Below, in pieces: positions 26,985 through 35,490 of a stretch of 64,000 bases of DNA. A program made the position numbers and the translations under genes. Under the pieces are notes generated by a model. That model did not search any database, was not told the origin of the DNA, and saw only the letters and a list, made by a program, of their open reading frames with translations. Position 1 is the stretch's first letter. Each line of letters begins with the position of its first letter. Source of the DNA: Polaribacter aestuariivivens (GTDB lineage Bacteria > Bacteroidota > Bacteroidia > Flavobacteriales > Flavobacteriaceae). Where the stretch lies: contig NZ_VANR01000002.1 of the NCBI RefSeq assembly GCF_005885675.1, positions 62,001 to 126,000 of the forward strand, read 5' to 3'.

Positions 26985-27839
26985 ATGAAAAAAGTCAAAA
27001 TCATAGAATGTCCTAGAGACGCAATGCAAGGTATAAAATCTCATTTTATTCCTACAGAAAAAAAAGCATTGTATATCAATTCACTTTTAAAAGTTGGATT
27101 TGACACTATTGATTTTGGCAGTTTCGTTTCTCCAAAAGCGATTCCGCAAATGAGAGATACTGCTGCTGTTTTGTCTAAATTAGATTTATCAAACACCAAT
27201 AGTAAACTATTAGCAATTATAGCTAACTTAAGAGGTGCTGAAGATGCTTCACAATTTGAAGAAATTGATTATTTAGGATATCCTTTTTCAATTTCCGAAA
27301 ATTTTCAGATGCGTAATACGCACAAAACCATTGCAGAATCTATCCAAACTTTAGAAGAAATTCTTACAATTGCAGATAAAACAAAGAAAGAAGTAGTTGC
27401 TTACTTGTCTATGGGTTTTGGAAATCCTTATGGAGATCCTTGGAATGTTGAAATTGTTGGTGAATGGACAGAGAAATTAGCCAAAATGGGCGTAAAAATT
27501 TTATCGCTTTCAGATACCATTGGTAGTTCTACACCAAAAGTTATAGATTATTTATTCTCTAATCTAATTTCTGAATATCCAGAAATAGAATTTGGTGCGC
27601 ATTTACATACAACTCCAGATAAATGGCAAGAAAAAGTTGATGCTGCTTTTAAAGCAGGTTGTTACAGGTTTGATGGGGCAATTAAAGGTTATGGAGGTTG
27701 TCCAATGGCAAAGGATGAATTAACAGGAAATATGCCAACTGAAAAATTGTTAAGTTATTTTACAGCCCAAAAAGTACAAACCAATATAAAACCTATGAGT
27801 TTTGAAAGTGCCTACAATAAGGCTTTAGAAGTTTTTTAA
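26985..27839 (+). CDS. Hydroxymethylglutaryl-CoA lyase-like protein
   Basis: 284 residues, a TIM-barrel of the HMGL/DRE-metallolyase superfamily. The start VKIIECPRDAMQGIKSHFIPT is a variant of the usual VREVGPRDGLQ. The metal histidines are in FGAHLHTTPD (about 205-214), and the late signature GCPMAKDELTGNMPTE (about 238-253) contains the conserved cysteine and TGN of HMG-CoA lyases. The reaction in the family is cleavage of HMG-CoA to acetoacetate and acetyl-CoA, in leucine catabolism. It stands alone, divergent from the MFS gene, without other leucine-degradation genes in view. Confidence 0.85.
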   Translation: MKKVKIIECPRDAMQGIKSHFIPTEKKALYINSLLKVGFDTIDFGSFVSPKAIPQMRDTAAVLSKLDLSNTNSKLLAIIANLRGAEDASQFEEIDYLGYPFSISENFQMRNTHKTIAESIQTLEEILTIADKTKKEVVAYLSMGFGNPYGDPWNVEIVGEWTEKLAKMGVKILSLSDTIGSSTPKVIDYLFSNLISEYPEIEFGAHLHTTPDKWQEKVDAAFKAGCYRFDGAIKGYGGCPMAKDELTGNMPTEKLLSYFTAQKVQTNIKPMSFESAYNKALEVF

Positions 27840-27925
27840 ATTATTTTATACAATAATAATTTCCTAGTTATTTTAATAGAGCGCATTATTAATCGGATAG
27901 AGCACATTTTATATTTTTAATTGTT

Positions 27926-27933
27926 TAACTTTG
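27926..27933 (+). promoter_or_regulatory. -7 box of the CHRD lipoprotein gene
   Basis: TAACTTTG matches TAnnTTTG, 29 bases before the ATG at 27962. Confidence 0.45.
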
Positions 27934-27961
27934 TCAAAAATAAATTAAACAAAATAAAATC

Positions 27962-29902
27962 ATGAAAAAACTCAATCTAATCTTATTCTTAGCATCGTTT
28001 TCATTACTTTTTCAAAGTTGTAATAATAATGATGACGACTTTGATTTACCTGTATCAACAGGAGAAACAACTGTTTATGACTTAGGAACTAAAGACGTTT
28101 CTGGTATTTCTGGAAAGGCAACTTTTGTAGAAAATACAGATGCTTCAGTAACTATTGTACTTGATATTGATGGAACTCCAGCAGGAGGAATGCATCCTGC
28201 TCACATTCATTTAAACTCAGCTCTTGAAGGAGGAGACATTGCCTTAACTTTAAATGCAGTTAATGGAGACAATGGTAAAAGTGTAACTACTTTTAGTACA
28301 TTAAATGATGGTACATCTATCAATTACAGTCAGTTATTAAATTTTGATGGGTACATAAATGTTCATTTAAGTGCTGACGAATTAGGAACCATTGTTGCAC
28401 AAGGAGACATTGGGCAAAACGCATTAACTGGAGAATCAAAAACATATGATTTAGGAGAAAAAGATGTTGCTGGTATTTCTGGAAACGTAACTTTTTCTAA
28501 AAGAGCAAATGGAGAAACTTTAGCAACTTTAATGATTGATGGAACTCCAGCAGGAGGAATGCACCCCGCACACATACATGCAAATACTGCAGCAGAAAGT
28601 GGAGCTATTTTATTTTCTTTTACACCCGTAAACGGAGATACAGGAATGAGCGTTACAAATATAAATGCTTTTGATGATGGTTCCCCTTTTATGTATTCAG
28701 ATATTGAAGGTTTAGATGCATATGTAAATGTTCATTTAAGTGCAAATGCACTAGGAACAATAGTTTCTCAAGGAGATATAGGACAAAATGATTTAACAGG
28801 AACCACAAAAACGTATGATTTAGGAGAAAAAGATGTAACCGGAATTTCTGGAGATGTAATTTTTTCGGAAAGAGTAAATGGAGAAGCGTTGGCTACTTTA
28901 ATGATTGATGGAACTCCAGCAGGAGGGATGCACCCAGCACATATACACGCAAACACAGCAGCAGAAACTGGAGCTATTTTATATACATTTACACCAGTAA
29001 ATGGCGATACAGGAATGAGTGTATCAAACGTAGCTACTTTTGACGATGGTTCAGCATTTATGTTTTCAGATATTGAAAGTTTAGATGCATATGTAAATGT
29101 TCACTTAAGTGCAAATGCATTAGGAACTATAGTTTCTCAAGGAGATATAGGACAAAATGATTTAACAGGAACTACAAAAACATATGATTTAGGAGAAAAA
29201 GATGTAGCTGGAATTTCTGGAGATGTAATTTTTTCGGAAAGAGTAAATGGAGAAGCTTTGGCAACTTTAATGATTGATGGAACTCCAGCAGGAGGAATGC
29301 ACCCAGCACATATACACGCAAACACAGCAGCAGAAACTGGAGCAATTTTATACACTTTTACACCAGTAAATGGTGATACAGGAATGAGTGTATCAAACGT
29401 AGCTACTTTTGATGATGGTTCAGCTTTTATGTTCTCAGATATTGAAGGTTTAGATGCATATGTAAATGTTCATTTAAGTGCAAGTGCATTAGGAACAATA
29501 GTTTCTCAAGGTGACATTGGACAAAATGATTTAAGTGGAGAATCTAAAGCTTATGTTTTAGCAGAAAAAGATGTTCCAGGAATTTCGGGTACTGCTACTT
29601 TTTACAAAAGAGTAAATAATACTGCACTAGCTGTTTTAAATATTCAAAATACACCAGCAGGAGGTATGCACCCAGCACACATACATGAAAATGATGCTGC
29701 AACAGGTGGAGATATTGCTTTTACTTTTAATGTTGTAAACGGAGATACTGGAATGAGTAACACTCAAGTAGAAACTTTAGATGATAATACTCCAATTACT
29801 TATGATGATATACTATCTTTTGACGGTTATATAAATGTGCACCTTAGTGCAACACAATTAGGAACAATTGTAGCGCAAGGAAACATTGGATCAAATGAGT
29901 AA
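27962..29902 (+). CDS. Lipoprotein with five tandem CHRD domains
   Basis: 646 residues. The lipobox gives FQSC with Cys20, followed by Asn/Asp residues. The rest is five CHRD (chordin-like) domains of 123 residues each, at about 38-160, 161-283, 284-406, 407-529 and 530-646. Each has a YDLGEKDV.GISG-like opening, a TPAGGMHPAHIH block and a closing INVHLSA..LGTIVAQGDIGQN block. Repeats 3 and 4 are almost identical, even in DNA. CHRD proteins are mostly uncharacterised extracellular proteins; the repeated Met-His-Pro-Ala-His-Ile-His block could bind metal, which is a guess. A promoter-like box precedes the gene and a terminator follows. Confidence 0.9.
   Translation: MKKLNLILFLASFSLLFQSCNNNDDDFDLPVSTGETTVYDLGTKDVSGISGKATFVENTDASVTIVLDIDGTPAGGMHPAHIHLNSALEGGDIALTLNAVNGDNGKSVTTFSTLNDGTSINYSQLLNFDGYINVHLSADELGTIVAQGDIGQNALTGESKTYDLGEKDVAGISGNVTFSKRANGETLATLMIDGTPAGGMHPAHIHANTAAESGAILFSFTPVNGDTGMSVTNINAFDDGSPFMYSDIEGLDAYVNVHLSANALGTIVSQGDIGQNDLTGTTKTYDLGEKDVTGISGDVIFSERVNGEALATLMIDGTPAGGMHPAHIHANTAAETGAILYTFTPVNGDTGMSVSNVATFDDGSAFMFSDIESLDAYVNVHLSANALGTIVSQGDIGQNDLTGTTKTYDLGEKDVAGISGDVIFSERVNGEALATLMIDGTPAGGMHPAHIHANTAAETGAILYTFTPVNGDTGMSVSNVATFDDGSAFMFSDIEGLDAYVNVHLSASALGTIVSQGDIGQNDLSGESKAYVLAEKDVPGISGTATFYKRVNNTALAVLNIQNTPAGGMHPAHIHENDAATGGDIAFTFNVVNGDTGMSNTQVETLDDNTPITYDDILSFDGYINVHLSATQLGTIVAQGNIGSNE
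28073..29902 (+). repeat. Five in-frame tandem repeats of 369 bp
   Basis: Equivalent positions recur at exactly 369-base steps (units beginning at about 28073, 28442, 28811, 29180 and 29549). Units 3 and 4 differ mainly at synonymous positions, which points to recent duplication or conversion. Each unit encodes one CHRD domain. Confidence 0.92.
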
Positions 29903-29927
29903 TTATATTTAATTATTTAAAAAGTAT

Positions 29928-29956
29928 AAACCCATCAATTTTTTGATGGGTTTTTT
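29928..29956 (+). terminator. Terminator after the CHRD gene
   Basis: Stem AAACCCATCAA with its complement TTGATGGGTTT (29928-29938 and 29943-29953) around a TTTT loop, running into a T tract. Confidence 0.85.
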
Positions 29957-30008
29957 ATTTTATGTTGTTATTTTTGATTTAAATTTATTAAAATTTAAAC
30001 TCTTTAAA

Positions 30009-31532
30009 ATGAAATTTAATTTATCAATTGCGTATGTTTTCATCATATATTTTTTATTTGCTTGTTCATCAATAAAACAACATTCAAATGAAGATGGTAA
30101 AATAGACTTCACTTTTTTACAATTAAATGATGTGTACGAAATAGCACCCATTCAAGGAGGCGAATTTGGAGGAATGGCAAGAGTAGAAACCGTACGTAAG
30201 AATTTATTAAAAGAAAACAAAAATACACTGCTTTTTATGGCAGGTGATTTTTTAAATCCTTCTTTAATAGGAACCTTAAAAGTAAATGGAGAAAGAGTTC
30301 GCGGAAAACAAATGATAGAGGTGATGAATGCCATGAATTTTGATTTGGTTGCTTTTGGGAATCATGAGTTCGATTTATCTCAACAAGACCTTCAAAAAAG
30401 ATTGAATGAAAGTAATTTTCCTTGGGTTTCAGCAAATGTGAAATTAAAAACAAATAATAGCTCCATTCTTTTTTACAAAGAAGTAAGTAATACAAAACAA
30501 AATGTACATGAAACTTTTATTAAAGAAATAAAAGATTCAGATGGCACAAAAATTAAAATTGGCTTTATTAGTGTTTGCATACCTTCTAATCCAGTAGATT
30601 ATGTTGAGTATGAAAATATGTTTGTAAAAGCAAGAAGCTCTTATGCAGCTATTAAAGACTCTGTAGATGTTGTTTTTGGTCTAACACATGTAAAGATTGT
30701 TAATGATAAAAGAATTGCAAAACTACTTCCAGAAATACCATTAATTATGGGTGGTCATGAGCATACTAACAGTAACAATTTTGTGGGTAATGTTCAAATA
30801 TCAAAAGCAGACGCAAACGCAAAAACTGTTTATATTCATAAAATTTCTTTTGATAAAAAAACAAAAAAAACAACTATTAATTCAGAATTAAAAGAAATAA
30901 ACTCAACAATACAATCAGACGAAAAAGTAAAACTTATTGTTGATAAATGGGAAAATATATTAAATACAACTATTAAGAATGTAATTAAAAATCCTGAAGA
31001 AATTATTTATTATGCAAAAAAACCTTTAGACGGAAGAGATGCACCAATTAGAAGTATGCAAACCAATTTAGGTCAAGTAATTACCAAATCAATGGCTTTT
31101 GCCTACGGAAATGATTTAGATGCAGCTATCGTAAATGGTGGTTCTATAAGAATTGACGATCAATTACTTGGTAATATAACTCCTGTAGATATTTTTAGAG
31201 TTTTACCTTATGGAGGAGCTATTGTAAAAATAAAAATTAAAGGAAGATTGTTAAAAAGAGTTTTAGATTATGGTGAGTTGGCCAAAGGAACTGGAGCGTA
31301 TTTACACAGGCATCAAATTTCTTTACAAGAGAAAAATTGGTTTATATCCAATAAACCATTAGATAAAGATAAAGTTTATACAGTAGCTTTTTCGGATTAT
31401 TTGTTAAAAGGGTTTGATATTCCTTTTTTATCTGATAAAAATGAAGAAGTTTTGTCTATTTATCGTCCAAACAACAATGAACTGGCTTTTGATATACGAA
31501 AAGCAGTAGTTGAATACTTAAAAAAACAGTAA
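30009..31532 (+). CDS. Secreted 5'-nucleotidase-like metallophosphoesterase lipoprotein
   Basis: 507 residues from the ATG at 30009. An in-frame ATG at 29943 was rejected because it lies inside the upstream terminator and would bury the signal peptide. The lipobox FAC gives Cys19. Metallophosphoesterase motifs follow in order: FLQLNDVYEI, MAGDFLNPS, AFGNHEFD, GLTHVK and IMGGHEHTN. The 5'-nucleotidase C-terminal domain has NLGQVITKSM and IVNGGSIRIDD. The first motif has Tyr where the common family motif is Asp-x-His. It should cleave nucleotides or related phosphate esters in the periplasm or at the cell surface. It appears to be a single-gene unit. Confidence 0.88.
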   Translation: MKFNLSIAYVFIIYFLFACSSIKQHSNEDGKIDFTFLQLNDVYEIAPIQGGEFGGMARVETVRKNLLKENKNTLLFMAGDFLNPSLIGTLKVNGERVRGKQMIEVMNAMNFDLVAFGNHEFDLSQQDLQKRLNESNFPWVSANVKLKTNNSSILFYKEVSNTKQNVHETFIKEIKDSDGTKIKIGFISVCIPSNPVDYVEYENMFVKARSSYAAIKDSVDVVFGLTHVKIVNDKRIAKLLPEIPLIMGGHEHTNSNNFVGNVQISKADANAKTVYIHKISFDKKTKKTTINSELKEINSTIQSDEKVKLIVDKWENILNTTIKNVIKNPEEIIYYAKKPLDGRDAPIRSMQTNLGQVITKSMAFAYGNDLDAAIVNGGSIRIDDQLLGNITPVDIFRVLPYGGAIVKIKIKGRLLKRVLDYGELAKGTGAYLHRHQISLQEKNWFISNKPLDKDKVYTVAFSDYLLKGFDIPFLSDKNEEVLSIYRPNNNELAFDIRKAVVEYLKKQ

Positions 31533-31601
31533 TTTTTACTGTTGAATATCAATTAGTTAGTATTTATTTCGTTTTCTTATTTTAATTTATTCTAAATAAA
31601 C

Positions 31602-31632
31602 TTTGTAAAACTAATTTTGAGGCTTATATTTG
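31602..31632 (+). promoter_or_regulatory. Promoter of the DUF4856-imelysin locus
   Basis: TTTG at 31602-31605, a 19-base gap and TATATTTG at 31625-31632 match the Bacteroidota primary promoter in both boxes and spacing. The DUF4856 ATG is 40 bases downstream of the -7 box. Confidence 0.75.
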
Positions 31633-31672
31633 CCAAAAATTACAATATTATTTATAATCAATCTTAATAAAA

Positions 31673-32860
31673 ATGAAAAAAGTTTTAGTATCCTTAGCTG
31701 TAGTTGTAAGTTTAGTTTCTTGCAGTAAAACCGACAATGGTTTACCAATAACTGTAGCTCCAACAAAATATAATTTTGAAAGAAATGGAGAATCTACAAT
31801 AGATTTTAACGGACAAACAACCAGAATTAAAATGGCTGGAGAGTTTGCTTCTGCTTTAATGAAAACAACAGAAACAGAAGCTACTTTAGATGCTAAATTT
31901 GCTCATACTGCTGGTAATGCAGATTTTTCTGATGCAGATTTAAATGCATCTTCAAAAAATATACGTAGTAAAGTTGCAGCTTCAAACGATTTTTTCTCTT
32001 CAAATAGTACAGATGCAACTGCAATAAAAAATCAGTTCGATGGTTGGATTGCAGCACAAGTAACAGAAGTTTTTCCTAATTGGAATACAGATGCAGCTGC
32101 AGGAGTTGCTGGTAAAATTCAGCAAGCTGGAGGTGGTGCTACACGTTATGTAAGTGCAAAAGGATTAGAGTACAATCAATTAATAGCAAAAGGTTTAATT
32201 GGTGGTTTAATGGTTGATCAAATTTTAAATAATTATTTAAGTACAGCTGTTTTAGATGAAGCTACAAATATTTCTGACAACAATGGAAATGTTACAGCGA
32301 CTGATAAAAACTACACAACAATGGAACATAAATGGGATGAAGCTTTTGGTTATTTATATGGATCTGAAGACGATATTACTGCTCCAGTCTTAGGTAAAGA
32401 CAGTTTTTTAAACAAGTATTTAAGCAGAGTAGAAGGAGATGCAGACTTTGCAGGAATTTCTAAAACTATTTACGACGCTTTTAAATTAGGAAGAGCTGCA
32501 ATTGTTGCTAAAGATTACAATACTAGAGATGAGCAAATAGAAATTTTAAGAGAAAAAATCTCAGAAATTGTAGCTATTAGGGCTGTATATTATTTACAAC
32601 AAGGTAAAGGTAAGTTAGCTACTGATAAAGCTGCGGCTTTTCATGATTTATCTGAAGGTTTAGGATTTGTGTATAGTTTACAATTTACAAGAAAACCAAA
32701 TTCATCAGAATCTTATTTTACAAAAGCAGAAGTTGATACTTTTATGGATACTTTATTAAAAGATAATGGATTTTGGGATGTTTCTACAAATACTTTAGAT
32801 CAAATATCAAACACTATTGTTGGGAAATTCAACTTTACATTAACGCAAGCAGCGAATTAA
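31673..32860 (+). CDS. DUF4856 lipoprotein
   Basis: 395 residues. The lipobox VSC gives Cys17. The body resembles DUF4856, a Bacteroidota-type lipoprotein family of unknown function: YNFERNGESTIDFNGQTTRIKM near the start, a middle region with MEHKWDEAFGYLYG (about 222-235), and a C-terminal FTKAEVDTFMDTLL. It is first in a run with an imelysin lipoprotein, an HTTM membrane protein and a TonB-dependent receptor, behind a well-formed promoter. This context suggests a part in uptake of iron or another scarce nutrient. That is inference from the neighbours. Confidence 0.82.
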   Translation: MKKVLVSLAVVVSLVSCSKTDNGLPITVAPTKYNFERNGESTIDFNGQTTRIKMAGEFASALMKTTETEATLDAKFAHTAGNADFSDADLNASSKNIRSKVAASNDFFSSNSTDATAIKNQFDGWIAAQVTEVFPNWNTDAAAGVAGKIQQAGGGATRYVSAKGLEYNQLIAKGLIGGLMVDQILNNYLSTAVLDEATNISDNNGNVTATDKNYTTMEHKWDEAFGYLYGSEDDITAPVLGKDSFLNKYLSRVEGDADFAGISKTIYDAFKLGRAAIVAKDYNTRDEQIEILREKISEIVAIRAVYYLQQGKGKLATDKAAAFHDLSEGLGFVYSLQFTRKPNSSESYFTKAEVDTFMDTLLKDNGFWDVSTNTLDQISNTIVGKFNFTLTQAAN

Positions 32861-32874
32861 AATACTATAAATAT

Positions 32875-32918
32875 AAGTAGTAAAAAGCGAATAATTTGGT
32901 AGCTTTTTACTACTTTTG
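32875..32918 (+). terminator. Hairpin between the DUF4856 and imelysin genes
   Basis: A 14-bp perfect stem (AAGTAGTAAAAAGC at 32875-32888, complement at 32902-32915) with a 13-base loop. The T-rich 3' arm is followed by TTG rather than a long T tract. It may terminate partially, or set different expression of the two genes. TACTTTTG at 32911-32918 also fits a -7 promoter box, so the imelysin gene may be started afresh here. Confidence 0.55.
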
Positions 32919-32947
32919 TATCTTTATTTAGAATAAATAGAAATAAG

Positions 32948-34048
32948 ATGTTCAAGAAATTTTTACCATTTGCTTTTTTAATTGCCATTATTTACGCTTG
33001 TTCTTCTACTACTGAAAATGAACCAGAAATTGAAGATAATTTTAATAGATCTGAAATGCTACAAAACATTGCAGACAATATTATTATTCCTGCATATACT
33101 GATTTTAGTACGAAGTTAACAAACCTAAAAACAGCAGGAGAAACGTTTACAACAACTCCAAATCAAGTAAATTTAGAAGCTTTAAGAACTTCTTGGTTTA
33201 CTGCTTACAAAGTTTGGCAACATATAGAAATGTTTGATATTGGTAAAGCAGAAACACTTCAATATAAATTTTACATGAACATTTACCCGTTAACGGTTGC
33301 AGATGTTGAAGCAAATATTTCTACTGGAAACTACGATTTAAACAGTGTTAACAATCACGACGCACAAGGCTTTCCTGCATTAGATTACCTTTTAAATGGG
33401 GTTGGAGCAACAGATGCAGAAATTTTAGAAAAATACACAACTGCTACAAATAAAGATAATTATAGAAACTACATTACAGATGTTTTAAATCAGATGAACT
33501 CACTTACACAACAAGTGGTTGCCGATTTTAAAAGTAACAAAGCAACATTTGTAAATAGTGTTTCTAACACCGCCACAAGTTCTTTTAACAAACTTGTAAA
33601 CGATTATATCTTTTACTACGAAAAAGGTTTAAGAGCCAACAAATTCGGAATTCCTGCAGGCGTATTTTCTACAGACCCATTACCAGAAAAGGTAGAAGCT
33701 TTTTATAAAAACGATGTTTCTAAAGAATTAGCATTAGAAGCTTTAAAAGCAGTTATAAATATTTTTGAAGGAACACATTATAACAATACAACAAAGGGAA
33801 TAAGTTATAAAAATTATTTAGAAAGCCTAGAAAGAGCAGACATTGGAAGCGCAATTTCTAATCAACTTGCGACTGCAAAATCGACTATTAATTTATTGGA
33901 TAACAGTTTTTCAATACAAATTGAAAGCGACAATGTTAAAATGACAAAATCTTATGACGAACTACAAAAAGTAACTGTACTTTTAAAAGTAGATATGTTG
34001 CAAGCATTTAACATTAATGTAGATTATGTAGATGCAGATGGAGATTAA
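32948..34048 (+). CDS. Imelysin-family (M75-like) lipoprotein
   Basis: 366 residues. The lipobox YAC gives Cys18. It is a mostly helical periplasmic-facing protein with ALRTSWFTAYKVWQHIEMFDIG (about 79-100), FPALDYLLNG (about 141-150) and a repeat-like second half. These features match the imelysin (ICMP-like) family, which has often been linked to iron-regulated uptake. Catalytic peptidase activity is doubtful in this family. Its neighbours are a DUF4856 lipoprotein upstream and HTTM and TonB-receptor genes downstream, supporting an uptake role at the outer membrane. Confidence 0.85.
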   Translation: MFKKFLPFAFLIAIIYACSSTTENEPEIEDNFNRSEMLQNIADNIIIPAYTDFSTKLTNLKTAGETFTTTPNQVNLEALRTSWFTAYKVWQHIEMFDIGKAETLQYKFYMNIYPLTVADVEANISTGNYDLNSVNNHDAQGFPALDYLLNGVGATDAEILEKYTTATNKDNYRNYITDVLNQMNSLTQQVVADFKSNKATFVNSVSNTATSSFNKLVNDYIFYYEKGLRANKFGIPAGVFSTDPLPEKVEAFYKNDVSKELALEALKAVINIFEGTHYNNTTKGISYKNYLESLERADIGSAISNQLATAKSTINLLDNSFSIQIESDNVKMTKSYDELQKVTVLLKVDMLQAFNINVDYVDADGD

Positions 34049-34070
34049 TAAAATAGATATAATATAAAAC

Positions 34071-34115
34071 TACCTGAAAACTATTTATTTTTAAAAAGTT
34101 TTCAGGTATTTTTTT
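34071..34115 (+). terminator. Terminator-like hairpin abutting the HTTM start codon
   Basis: Stem TACCTGAAAACT (34071-34082) with AGTTTTCAGGTA (34097-34108), a 14-base loop and then a T tract reaching 34115. The HTTM gene's ATG is the next base. It is well formed for intrinsic termination but may allow read-through. Confidence 0.75.
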
Positions 34116-35489
34116 ATGAGAAATAAATACTTTAAATATAACTTTAACACCCAAACAAAAGCTGCTCCTTTAGCAGTTTTTCGTTTACTTTTTGGGCTAA
34201 TGATGTTTGGTAGTATCATCCGTTTTTGGGCAAATGGTTGGATTGACAAACTTTACATACAACCAAAATTCTTCTTTTCTTATTACGGTTTCGAATGGAT
34301 AAAACCCTTAGGAAATTACACATATCTTCTTTTTTTAGTTTGTGGGATTTCTTCCATTTTTGTTGCTATTGGTTATAAATATCGCTTGGCAATTATCACT
34401 TTTTTTCTATCTTTTACGTATATAGAATTAATGGATAAAACGACCTACCTAAATCACTATTATTTTATAAGTCTTTTAAGCTTTTTATTGATTTTTTTAC
34501 CTGCAAACGCCTATTTTTCGGTAGATGCTTTTCAAAAGAAAAAACAGTTTAGTTATGTACCAAAATGGACAATAGATAGTGTTAAAATACTTTTAGGAAT
34601 CGTATATTTTTATGCAGGATTGGCAAAAATAAATTCTGATTGGTTGTTTAGAGCAATGCCTTTAAAAATTTGGTTGCCCTCTAAATACGATTTGCCATTT
34701 ATAGGAGAAACCATAATGCAACAAGATTGGTTTTTTTATGCGATGAGTTGGGCTGGAATGTTATACGATTTAGCAATTCCGTTTTTATTATTGTACAAAA
34801 GAACACGTTTATTTGCTTTTTTTATGGTGGTATTTTTCCACATTTTTACGAGAATATTGTTTCCAATAGGTATGTTCCCTTTTATTATGATTGTTTCTAC
34901 CTTGGTTTTTTTTGATGCTAGTTTGCATGAGAAAATCATCCGTTTTATTCGTAGCTATATTTTAAAGTCTAAAACGATTGTTCAAGATTTTAAAGAATAT
35001 CATTTTCTAAAAGCAAAAAGAAAAGGAATTATACTATTTGTTGGATCGTTTTTACTACTTCAAATACTAATTCCTTGGCGTTATTTATTATATCCTGGAG
35101 AATTATTTTGGACGGAAGAAGGCTATCGTTTTTCCTGGCGAGTAATGTTAATGGAAAAAGCAGGAAGCACTAATTTTAAAATCGTAAACCTAAAAACTGG
35201 GAGTTCTTTTGTGGTCGATAATACCGATTTTTTAACGTCTTTTCAAGAAAAACAAATGAGTTTTCAACCAGATTTTATTTTGGAATACGCGCATTATTTA
35301 GGAGACCATTTTACAAAACAAGGGCATGAAAATGTAGGAGTTTTCGTGGAAAGTTATGTTGCTTTAAATGGAAGAATGAGCACAAAATACATCAATTCTA
35401 AGGTTGATTTATTTCAAAAGAAACAATCATTTAAGCATAAAGAATGGGTGTTGCCATTTTCATCAGAAATAAAAATAAAAGGAATTTAA
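34116..35489 (+). CDS. HTTM-domain (gamma-carboxylase-like) membrane protein
   Basis: 457 residues. The first two thirds have repeated membrane helices, starting APLAVFRLLFGLMMFGSIIRFW and including YLNHYYFISLLSFLLIFLPAN and VKILLGIVYFYAGLAKINSDWL. This matches the HTTM domain related to vitamin-K-dependent gamma-glutamyl carboxylase. The C-terminal third is a soluble region (about 340-457) with FSWRVMLMEKAGS. Whether bacterial members carboxylate proteins is unknown. The TonB-dependent receptor starts one base after the stop, so the two are certainly co-transcribed. The ATG directly follows a terminator-like hairpin and has no visible ribosome-binding site. Confidence 0.85.
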   Translation: MRNKYFKYNFNTQTKAAPLAVFRLLFGLMMFGSIIRFWANGWIDKLYIQPKFFFSYYGFEWIKPLGNYTYLLFLVCGISSIFVAIGYKYRLAIITFFLSFTYIELMDKTTYLNHYYFISLLSFLLIFLPANAYFSVDAFQKKKQFSYVPKWTIDSVKILLGIVYFYAGLAKINSDWLFRAMPLKIWLPSKYDLPFIGETIMQQDWFFYAMSWAGMLYDLAIPFLLLYKRTRLFAFFMVVFFHIFTRILFPIGMFPFIMIVSTLVFFDASLHEKIIRFIRSYILKSKTIVQDFKEYHFLKAKRKGIILFVGSFLLLQILIPWRYLLYPGELFWTEEGYRFSWRVMLMEKAGSTNFKIVNLKTGSSFVVDNTDFLTSFQEKQMSFQPDFILEYAHYLGDHFTKQGHENVGVFVESYVALNGRMSTKYINSKVDLFQKKQSFKHKEWVLPFSSEIKIKGI

Positions 35490-35490
35490 A

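Noticed and set aside
28363..29355. Repeated minus-strand frames within the CHRD gene
   Set aside because: They are the same antisense sequence copied by the 369-bp repeats and have no independent support.
28073..29902. CRISPR array or satellite DNA
   Set aside because: The units are 369 bp, in frame and all coding with no spacers; they are protein domain repeats.
29943..30008. Longer N-terminus for the 5'-nucleotidase-like protein
   Set aside because: The upstream ATG lies within the terminator hairpin and would place 22 residues in front of a normal lipoprotein signal.
31526..31544. Hairpin AACAGTAA/TTACTGTT at the end of the nucleotidase-like gene as a terminator
   Set aside because: The stem is only 8 bp of mostly A/T and is not followed by a T tract.
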